Shown here in pieces: positions 53,149-64,000 of a stretch of DNA of 64,000 nt. The position numbers were made by a program, and so were the translations under genes. Origin of the DNA: Tubulanus polymorphus (lineage: Eukaryota; Nemertea; Palaeonemertea; Tubulaniformes; Tubulanidae). The notes beneath the pieces are model-generated. The model was not told where the DNA came from. It made no database searches and saw only the letters and a program-made list of their open reading frames with translations. The stretch spans positions 27,856,650-27,920,649 of the forward strand of contig NC_134026.1 in assembly GCF_964204645.1 (NCBI RefSeq), given 5' to 3'. Numbering within the stretch: position 1 is the first letter of the stretch; every line of letters starts with the position of its first letter.

Positions 53149-54546
53149 TTAAGCCATATTTTGAATATTGAACTCCTGCTCATGGGCAACAGGGTCTACT
53201 GTTGATGATTTCGGACTTGTAGTAATGTCACATCTATCATTCTTCTTCCTAGCAGCGTAAAGGTTAGGATCAATGATTGGCCTGAAGAAATCAGTAGTTC
53301 CAACCACCTGAAAATATATACAAAACAAAACAATGATTTCACTTTGACGATTGGTCATGACCTGTTATCATGAGCAGAACCATGTATACTTACAACACAG
53401 ATAGTTACTATACAACCGAGAACCGCGCCTCCAAGTACATCAGACCAATGATGTTTATAATCAGACACGCGGGACAGCGTACATGCAAAAGCCAACATCA
53501 TAGCTATTATCTGTAGAACATGTTTCAAAAGATGGCTGCCTTTCCATTGGAATCGATACTGAATATACAGCTACAATTGGGAAAGAGGGAAAGAATTATG
53601 TAACATAATGTTTAGTTAGGCGTACACAAAGAAAGTAGATTAACATCGGGATAACAGAAGCAGATATTAAGACATAATGTACTTACTGTCAGATACAACA
53701 TACTTGCAAATGACATTGATGCGTGACCAGAAGGAAAGGACAATCTATAATATATAAATAATTCTATCAATCAAAGTTAAACTACCACAAATTGGTGGCA
53801 CAAAACAATGCGTGATCATCAAGACATACCTTGCATTCTTCAAATTATATGAATCAGTTCCGGTACATACATAGGACTCAATATATCCGCTAGAGCAATT
53901 AAATTTCGAATAATCTGGCTTGCAGACTGCAAAGAAATGTGGTCGCAATCGACCTATGGAATATTTTCCAACATCGGTAAAAAACTGGTTGACAAATATG
54001 TTGAAGATAAGTAGGCCGATGTATTTGTAGCAATTAAAGACAAATCTATTTATGCGTAGATTTCCCAGCTTGAATAGTTTAGCATCTACTGTCAGTGGTT
54101 TCTTGAAACGGTATGTTAGACCTTCAACCAAAATAATCTGTAACAAAATATACAATGTTTCTGGTAATTTCCAAACAAAAGACTGCTGTCAACTCAAGCT
54201 CACAACTGTGGAGCTGGGTCCTGCACTTAAGTAGGGACTTGACTTACAGTCAAAATAGGAACTCCAGCACCAACCACTCCGAGAACTGCACTAGTTACTG
54301 TCGAGTCTTTGAATGGGTGCATTAAACTTTCATCATTACAGTAAAATCCACGGTGATACGGTGAAACGCCCCATTTGAATACAGCAGCTGGAATTGCAAC
54401 TACAAAAAGAGAAATAGATTGAAATACTAGCAGTTTCATCGAACAATAAGGAAACATATCATTCATTCTTTATACATACCGCATGCTACACAAATGAAAT
54501 CAATGATAATATGACGAATTATATATGCAGAACTTGACTCTTCCAT
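53149..54546 (-). CDS. Phospholipid phosphatase, PLPP1/2/3 (LPP) type
   Basis: Six exons on the minus strand: 54,546-54,480; 54,399-54,248; 54,137-53,830; 53,744-53,687; 53,570-53,394; 53,307-53,149, giving 306 residues (human PLPP1-3 are about 284-311). All three phosphatase motifs are intact: C1 KYSIGRLRPHF (K131, R138, P139), C2 PSGH (180-183, His183) and C3 SRVSDYKHHWSDV (S228, R229, H235, D239). RGFYCNDES follows the first membrane segment, as in LPPs. An NCS glycosylation site lies at N153, in the loop between C1 and C2, which is extracellular in this family. Six helices are expected. These integral-membrane enzymes dephosphorylate lysophosphatidate, phosphatidate, sphingosine-1-phosphate and ceramide-1-phosphate at the outer face. 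The start codon has a strong context (GCGGCCATGG). The C-terminal tail after DPNLYAARKK is charged and lineage-specific. Which paralog it is cannot be said. Confidence 0.96.
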
Positions 54547-54699
54547 GGCCGCTCAGTGATGATTATCTACCCGTATGAAACTTCAATTATTTGATCATGA
54601 GATAATCTTCCTGGTTTGAAGTGCAACACTATTTTTACCTATTAAAAATCAGTCGAATACACAGTGTTAACAGTCTACGATCTATGATTCACATACTAA

Positions 54700-54945
54700 T
54701 CCTAACCCTCTGGGTCCTCTTAGACCGTAACGGTTAGTTAAGATATGGTTAAAAACCATATCTTAACTCTAATCCTACCCAATCCAATAAGAATAATGAT
54801 TTTATTGTTACTTTTATTAGATTTTTATAAGACTTTTATTGTTATTTTTCCTCCTTTATTGCTTTTTATACTTGTATGTTTTATTGTAAAACTTTCTAAG
54901 TAATAACTTAGGGTTTCGTAATAAAGAATTGAATTGAATTGTTTG
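54700..54945 (+). mobile_element. Likely 3' end of a truncated non-LTR retrotransposon
   Basis: The sequence runs from a CCCTCTGGGTCCTCTTAGACC block through a long T-rich segment to AATAAAGAATTGAATTGAATTG, a short tandem GAATT tail. Microsatellite-like tails after an AATAAA are typical of CR1/RTE-like retrotransposons truncated at the 5' end. No reverse transcriptase sequence is present, so the family is not assigned. Confidence 0.45.
54736..54768. repeat. Perfect hairpin, 15-bp arms and 3-base loop
   Basis: AGTTAAGATATGGTT is followed by AAA and then its exact reverse complement. It lies inside the retrotransposon-like segment, so it may be a 3' stem recognised by that element's enzyme. Alternatively it could be a cruciform-prone site. 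Confidence 0.7.
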
Positions 54946-55364
54946 CATCCTACCACTCAATCAAAAGAAGGGCAGCAGGATCAGTAAGTAATGTCAATGA
55001 GACATTCATTATGATTGATACGTGGAGTTGACACTTGAACCTGAGCACAAGGCGTTTGAGCCAGTAATTCCAACTATTTCAATCTAATTTTGTATAAAGA
55101 CTTCGATTTATACCTACTCAATACTGAATCGATAGGTAATAAATAAATCGAAGGTGCAGGGTCTAGAATTGATTTAACTTCCGCATCCACTCGTCCTTGG
55201 CAGTAAAAGGGTAACTCCGAGAACGAGTTGCCGAGAACTGTACAATGAAATTCAATTTCGAATCTTTATTGTCACTAACTTCCTGTGTCTAATTTAGATT
55301 GCACGCAATCAATCTCTTTCTCAATTTCTCACAGTAATATCGTCCACTAACTGGTTAGATTAAA

Positions 55365-57320
55365 ATGGCGAAGAAAGACAATTGCGATAACATATTTGAT
55401 TATTACTTTGAGGCGGGAGAAAGTACTGAAAAAATAACTCGCACTCCAGAAGAAACGGAGAAATGGCTTTCTGTAAGTGGCACGTTTCTGCATTTTGACG
55501 ATCAGCCTCAGACCAATAACCATACGAAAGCAATTAGAACAATACATTTGTATTTTTCAGGAATTTGATAATCATCCCGCATTTGCTTCAGAAATTGATT
55601 TCTCAAAACCATTATCACCTGAGATGGAAGCCATGCAACAACTTATATATGATGAAAATGATCCAGAAGGTAAGGGCCGTTTAATTTCCTCTGCACATAG
55701 TTAAAAGGGCTTTTGTATGAATGAATGTTTTCAATATTTCAGCTTGTGCAGAAAATTACAAAGAGGATGGCAATGAAAACTTCAAAAAGAAAAAGTACAA
55801 AATTGCGGTTGAGAATTACAGTGCCGGAATCAAACTACGATGTCCAAACAAGGAACTTAATGCTACCCTATACAGTAATAGAGCAGCTGCACAATTCAGA
55901 ATCAGTCAGTTTCATTTGAGATTTACCTGCTCTTTTTGTGATTTGATTGAAATCTAATCTTTGTTTCTTCTTTCTGTCTCAAAGAAAATTATGGATCTGC
56001 ACTCAGAGACTGTCTCGCAGCAAGGAAATTCAAACCAGATCATATGAAGGCTATCATAAAAGGTATGGTTAATATTTTAATTGACACTCATTCAATCATT
56101 CAAAATTAACTGATCATTTCAATGTATAATGTATATTTCTGCTTGTTTATTGAGGTTCCCAGTGCTGTCTGGAACTATCGAGGCCAGAAGAAGTTATAAT
56201 GTGGTGTGACGCAGGCCTTGTCGTATCCTTTCCTTATGAATTACATATCAAGATGGCACTTTCATAAGTTTTGATGTTAATCCTTAATTCTAGAGAGTAT
56301 GATGATAAAAATGAAACTCTATTAGAATTGAGAATGAAAGCAGACAAATTATTGGTAAATACTTGCAAAATATGTGTTAATCATCAAATAAAATCCAATC
56401 CTGTGTTGTTTCTGTAGTATGAGTTTTACTTTTAAATTTTCAAATTAGAAAGAACAGCAAAGAAATAAACGTAGACTGGAGGCTGAACATAGGAAAAAAG
56501 TAAAATCAGAAAAAGAACTTCTCCAGATAATCAAGGTACGAGTATTTACATATTAATTAGGATATTGGAATAACAAGAAGTATTAATTCATTTGAGTGAT
56601 TTCATGTTTAAGGAAAGAAATATTCACCTTGAAATGGAAAATGAACCAAAAGTTACCCATGAGATGTTTATGGAGAGTATAGTTCCTGAATGTCCAACTG
56701 GTGCAGCAAAAATGGTTCACTTAACCGATGATGGGTCTCTAGTGTGGCCTGTGCTATTTCTTTACCCTGAATTTGGGGAAACGGATTTCATCGCAGCATT
56801 TAAGGATAGTGATTGGTATGTAAGAAGCCTTCAATGTACCGATACATTGATTAATCTATCAAGCCTCTAAATGTTTTTCTGTTAGATAGTTTAAAGGATC
56901 ATATCAATGTGATGTTTGGAGACAATGTTGAACCACCTTGTTGGGACACAGAAAGGAAATATCGACCAGATACAATAGATGTAAGTTACAAGATTATACA
57001 GACTAATTGTATTGGCTGTTAGAATGATACTTTATTCGAAATACATGTAATTCTTTAGATTTTTGTGGAGGTGAAAAGAAAAACCAAGTTGGTGCAAGTA
57101 AATCCTCGACAGACATTAGGAGAAATACTGTGCGATATAAAGTTAGTAATTATTGAAGACACAGCTAATTTGTGATTCAATTTCAAATCCTAAAAGATAT
57201 TAACTTCCTGGTTTTTATTTCAGGATTGGGTATATTATATCTGCTGGAACGCCATCATTTCTTATTCTCTTGAAAGATTCACCTTATAGAGCTAAATTCT
57301 TGGAAAAATATAAGCTATAA
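55365..57320 (+). CDS. TTC4: Tetratricopeptide repeat protein 4 (HSP90/HSP70 co-chaperone)
   Basis: Eleven exons: 55,365-55,472; 55,561-55,669; 55,743-55,904; 55,985-56,062; 56,155-56,222; 56,298-56,354; 56,449-56,535; 56,613-56,815; 56,890-56,980; 57,059-57,141; 57,224-57,320. They total 380 residues (human 387). An in-frame TAG precedes the ATG. The three TPR helix pairs span about residues 73-190, with signatures YKEDGNENFKKKKYKIAVE, ATLYSNRAAAQFRI, NYGSALRDCLAARKFKPDHM and WCDAGL. A charged Lys/Glu coiled segment follows (about 190-225). The C-terminal wheel domain begins at about 255 (SLVWPVLFLYPEFGETDFI) and ends with TPSFLILLKDSPY. The family (yeast Cns1) bridges HSP90 and HSP70 and supports translation factors. 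The exon 5 donor and exon 6 acceptor were chosen by alignment length and could shift by a few codons. Confidence 0.95.
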
Positions 57321-57584
57321 AGTAATATAATCCGAGTTGGTGTCCTTCTATATATGAACTGCTTTGAACCTCCCAATCAAAATGAAGAAGATCTACATTG
57401 TACTAAGTGTTCATTGTCTTTAAATGTTTATTCAATTACTATGTACAATGTACAATTTTCTATGCCAGGTGCTACGTAAAATGAATTCCTTCTTCATTGA
57501 AACATTTCAACAATCTGAAAGAGGAAAACGTATTTTTCATTTCTTATATAAGGAACTAGCCGTTACAGGCATTAAATACAACAG
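57321..57584. other. Convergent 3' region between TTC4 and DIMT1
   Basis: The stop codons are only 264 bp apart. A minus-strand AATAAA (TTTATT at 57,427-57,432) suits DIMT1. The clearest plus-strand AATAAA for TTC4 lies at 57,705-57,710, inside the DIMT1 gene. The transcripts may therefore overlap tail to tail. No coding sequence is seen. Confidence 0.6.
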
Positions 57585-59196
<1,612 letters not shown>

Positions 59197-59378
59197 TTTG
59201 AATAATTTTCCAGTGAACAGATGAACAATAAAAGAGTGATTTAGTGATGGAAAATCTGAAAACTCGCTTTAAACTCAATTACTTCCGGGTCCACATTCTG
59301 AATGCTAAACCTCGGACACGGACTATCAAATATGGCTGCGCCCATTTATGAATCAAAGAAAATTAATTAATACCAAAA
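59197..59378. promoter_or_regulatory. Bidirectional DIMT1/LSM1 promoter
   Basis: The start codons of two divergent housekeeping genes are separated by 182 bp, so both core promoters must lie here or overlap the first exons. ACTTCCGGG at 59,281-59,289 is a strong ETS-family (GABP-type) site, common in bidirectional housekeeping promoters. TATGGCTGCGCCCAT at 59,331 loosely resembles a YY1-type site. No TATA box is seen. Confidence 0.7.
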
Positions 59379-60229
59379 ATGAACTATTTACCTGGAACTG
59401 CTAGCCTAATCCAAGAAATTGATAGTGGGTTTCATGGTTAACTTTACTTCTACGCTTGTTATATGGCTTTATCCCCGTTAATATCGTGAATCAAAGCAAC
59501 GAATAATGAAAGTTGTCATGCTAATTATCGACGAGCACTGAGTGAATCGAATGTAGATTGTTAAGTTCCTAAATTTCTTTTATAGAAAAACAGATGGTTA
59601 TCTTAAGAGATGGCAGAACATTGATTGGATACCTAAGATCAATAGATCAATTTGGTAAATATTGGTTTCTTTTTCATCAAAAAATTGGAAAATGTCCCAA
59701 TAGCCCACAGGACAGGGGCTCGTCACGATAGCTCTGGCTAGGCATTTGTGGCTAGGGGGCCAAAATCAAAGATTTGACCCAGTATCCTAGGTACCACATA
59801 TGTGCAATAGCCTTACTACTAAATTAGTAAAACATTTTATATACTTGCAGCTAATCTAGTGCTTCACCGAACAATTGAGCGGATTCACGTAGGTGATAAA
59901 TATGGGGACATTCCACGTGGAATATTTGTCGTGCGAGGAGAAAATGTAGTGCTATTAGGAGAAATAGTAAGTTGGTCCATGAGTGAAAACAATTATACTT
60001 TATTAGAATAATTTGGTTTTCCAAAACCTAATTAAATCTTTATTGGTGTTAGGATATTGAAAATGAGGATAAATTGCCACTAACTGAGGTAAGCATTGAT
60101 GACATATTAGGACTTCAACAAGCAGAACAAGAATCTAAAAGATTAGATGAAGAACGCAAGAAAAGAGCAATGACAGAAAGAGGTTTAACATATCATCAAG
60201 ATTTATTACAGGAGGATCTTCTCGCATGA
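59379..60229 (+). CDS. LSM1: U6 snRNA-associated Sm-like protein LSm1
   Basis: Four exons: 59,379-59,424; 59,586-59,654; 59,851-59,966; 60,053-60,229, giving 135 residues (human 133). An in-frame TAA lies shortly before the ATG. The N-terminus [17 protein letters not shown] is nearly identical to human LSm1. The Sm1 motif is [19 protein letters not shown] and the Sm2 motif is [14 protein letters not shown]. The C-terminal part is a Glu/Lys-rich helix ([17 protein letters not shown]) followed by [16 protein letters not shown], as in LSm1 orthologs. LSm1 heads the cytoplasmic LSm1-7 ring that binds deadenylated mRNA 3' ends with Pat1 and stimulates decapping in P-bodies. The ring with LSm8 is nuclear and handles U6; this sequence is LSm1, not LSm8. 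An AATAAA at 60,487-60,492 suits its polyadenylation. Confidence 0.97.
59690..59815. repeat. GC-richer insertion in LSM1 intron 2, repeat-like
   Basis: The stretch from CCCACAGGACAGGGGCTCG to CCTAGGTACCACATATG stands out from the A/T-rich intron. It contains near-duplicate words GGCTAGGCATTTGTGGCTAGG. It may be a SINE or other repeat fragment. No polymerase III boxes are clear. Confidence 0.3.
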
Positions 60230-61210
60230 GTATAGATGATATTGTTAAAATGATAAGATATTATGAATCTATTTTGTAGAATCAGTACAATATTGTAAAA
60301 AGAAACATGTGCTTGCTTGAGTTTTGATTGTCATTCTTTATTTTTGTTTGTTAAAATGTTGTTTTCTCATTTTTTGTACTGTCCTAGTTCAGGGTGACAG
60401 CTCTCGACTCTGCTTCAATCACTGCGCATTCTTGATTTATGGATATTATTATTGTGCACGAGATACTTGTGAAGTTCAGGGGAGTAAATAAATCGTAGTA
60501 AAGATCTATTGAAAAACACGCTTGTGTTCACTTCTTTTAAATTTTTTCGTATTTTTGGCTGGGCTCACTTGCCAGCGTCTGAATGGCTAATATGTTTTTA
60601 TCTCACTTTCGTTGACCAAAGGGTCTAAAACGTGCGGGATACGGCCCCGTTTGCTGATCTATAGACCAATGGATTATGAAATTTTAATTAAGAAAATCGA
60701 GTGTTTCGAGGACCGCGTGATTTTAGATCTGGCTCGGTGACCACGCTGTACCGGTATCGGTCTGGTTCGACTCCCATTCCCTCCGCTATCGGGTTGGTGC
60801 GGCGGCCAGCGCGCGCGGTGCCTTTATAACAAGTTACAAACTAGCAACTGCTTCCATCAAAATATTCAAAATAGCTAATCTTTTACCGGGAATTTTATTC
60901 TAGATATTTTCTGGATGACTTAGCTTGGAATTCTAGTTGTAATTTAGAACCGGTAGATTCGCAACGCGCGCGGCGGGGCGTGTGCGGAGTCAGAACCAGC
61001 ACTGGCACGCGAGGGAGTTCATTTCCGTGTTATTTTTCCATTGTCTCTGAATCGTTCTTTGTCAGCTGTCAGTGAGGAAGTGGTTGCTGTGGAAAGTATG
61101 TTTTTTTGACCTCCCAGACTCACTCATTGCCTGTTATACGTATGGCATTTGTATTTAGATTGATTTGTGAAGGTATGTCGATATAATTAATTGATGGTTA
61201 TTGTCTACAG
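60230..61210. promoter_or_regulatory. LSM1 3' UTR and CpG-rich NLK promoter region
   Basis: LSM1 3' UTR occupies the first 260 or so bases, to AATAAA at 60,487. From about 60,760 to 61,090 the sequence becomes unusually rich in CG dinucleotides (GCGGCGGCCAGCGCGCGCGG; ACGCGCGCGGCGGGGCGTG) compared with the rest of the window. This marks a likely CpG-rich promoter for NLK. TTTATAAC at about 60,822 is a weak TATA-like word. A candidate noncoding first exon would end at 61,095, at a GTATGT donor. Confidence 0.55.
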
Positions 61211-61727
61211 AGGCCACAGACAGGCGGAGCAGCGATCTGTTGTTTAGTTTTGATGATTCAGCCATCTTCCACCACCACTGTCTCTTCTCATTTCATTCTC
61301 TTTTGAAATAGATCATTGAAGATGTATTGAATTACAAGATCATCATATCCAAGGAATGATTGTATGCAGGTATGTACTACATGGCTAACCAGGTCACAAA
61401 TTGCTAAAATCGTCACAAATACTGGAAATATAGTATGCAATTAAACAATCATTTTGTACTCGAGCGAGGGGGAGGCCTTACAACAAATACCACAGGTACT
61501 CATCAGACCCCAGCTATATGAGTCTTATCTTATCCATTTTTTTTTCATTAATAGAGCATCATCTTCTTACAGATACCTTGCTGCAGTGGATTTCAAGCGA
61601 GTTTGGATCCAGTAAACTGTAGATGTTAATAGAGCTCATTTAGGTAGTTTGGAGAGCTGCAGCAGTGTGTGTGTGTGCCGACTGATTGTACATGATTAAT
61701 CCTGAAAGCTGTTGATTAATCGTATTT
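61211..61727 (+). other. Candidate NLK 5' UTR exons
   Basis: A possible noncoding exon runs 61,211-61,369 (after TTGTCTACAG, before GTATGT). The coding first exon begins after an acceptor CTTCTTACAG, giving exon start 61,573, and includes about 155 bp of 5' UTR. Upstream of the NLK ATG there is an in-frame TGA (TGATTAATCGTATTT before ATG). These calls rest on splice-site quality only. Confidence 0.45.
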
Positions 61728-63806
<2,079 letters not shown>

Positions 63807-64000
63807 ATTTGCTATGTGAAAGCAACCTAAATTTTCATGCATCTCAGTGTCTGAATATGCATTATATCCTACTTAGCTCTCATGTGTCACAAACAGATCA
63901 CTATCGTTTAAATCATACTTAAGTGTTATATATGGAACAAATCAAATAATTGTTATTTCTGTTGTGAAAAGACGTGATTATCATTAATTTGTAATTATAC
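63807..64000 (+). other. Start of the NLK 3' UTR
   Basis: AT-rich sequence after the NLK stop. No AATAAA is visible before the window ends, so the 3' UTR continues beyond it. Confidence 0.7.

Larger units (their letters stand above)
54547..55364. other. Divergent intergenic region between PLPP and TTC4
   Basis: An 818-bp head-to-head spacer that must hold both promoters. It contains a 15-bp-arm hairpin at 54,736 and what looks like a retrotransposon 3' end at about 54,700-54,945. From 54,950 to 55,364 the sequence is less repetitive, with ACGAGTTGCCGAGAAC near 55,220. I see no TATA box. Confidence 0.55.

Noticed and set aside
60745-60790. Possible tRNA because of a GGTTCGACTCCC B-box-like word
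   Set aside because: The upstream A box is poor and neither the T stem nor the acceptor stem pairs. It lies in the CpG-rich NLK promoter.

Overview
The window is genomic DNA from a bilaterian animal, most likely a non-vertebrate. Every confident gene is split by short GT-AG introns and is an ortholog of a conserved animal gene. The DNA is AT-rich by eye and carries several short non-autonomous transposons. I cannot place it to phylum; a marine invertebrate is a guess.

The layout has two halves. Positions 46,119 to 64,000 are gene-dense, with six complete coding regions in about 17.5 kb: a TMEM8/PGAP6-type membrane protein (+, 46,523-50,254), a phospholipid phosphatase of the PLPP1/2/3 type (-, 53,149-54,546), TTC4 (+, 55,365-57,320), DIMT1 (-, 57,585-59,196), LSM1 (+, 59,379-60,229) and Nemo-like kinase NLK (+, 61,728-63,806). 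I joined all exons by hand. Every joined frame stays open and has a length close to the vertebrate ortholog, except NLK, which has a shorter N-terminus. Neighbours alternate in strand, which gives convergent 3' ends (TMEM8/PLPP and TTC4/DIMT1) and close divergent promoters. DIMT1 and LSM1 start codons are only 182 bp apart.

Positions 1 to about 46,100 hold almost no coding sequence. Two minus-strand exons (35,626-35,862 and 31,908-31,988) encode a cwf21-type domain matching the N-terminus of the SRRM2/3/4 splicing-factor family. The rest of that gene would lie in, or beyond, more than 31 kb of downstream intron. A candidate 5' leader exon ends at a strong minus-strand splice donor at 46,118, so the gene may run divergently from TMEM8 and own most of the left half as intron. 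In that sequence I see a pogo/Tigger-like MITE, a palindromic MITE, a hAT-like element, a tRNA-derived SINE, two copies of a TTCCCTGA-rich repeat, a long hairpin, microsatellites, and one decayed-looking possible gene at 11.2-11.56 kb.

The genes are mostly housekeeping: rRNA dimethylation (DIMT1), mRNA decay (LSM1), HSP90/HSP70 co-chaperone (TTC4), lipid phosphate signalling (PLPP), GPI-protein processing (TMEM8/PGAP6), splicing (SRRM-like) and Wnt/developmental signalling (NLK). They share no obvious single pathway. I found no clearly novel system. The points most worth following are the SRRM-like gene with very large introns, the possible decayed gene at 11.3 kb, and the close divergent promoters.
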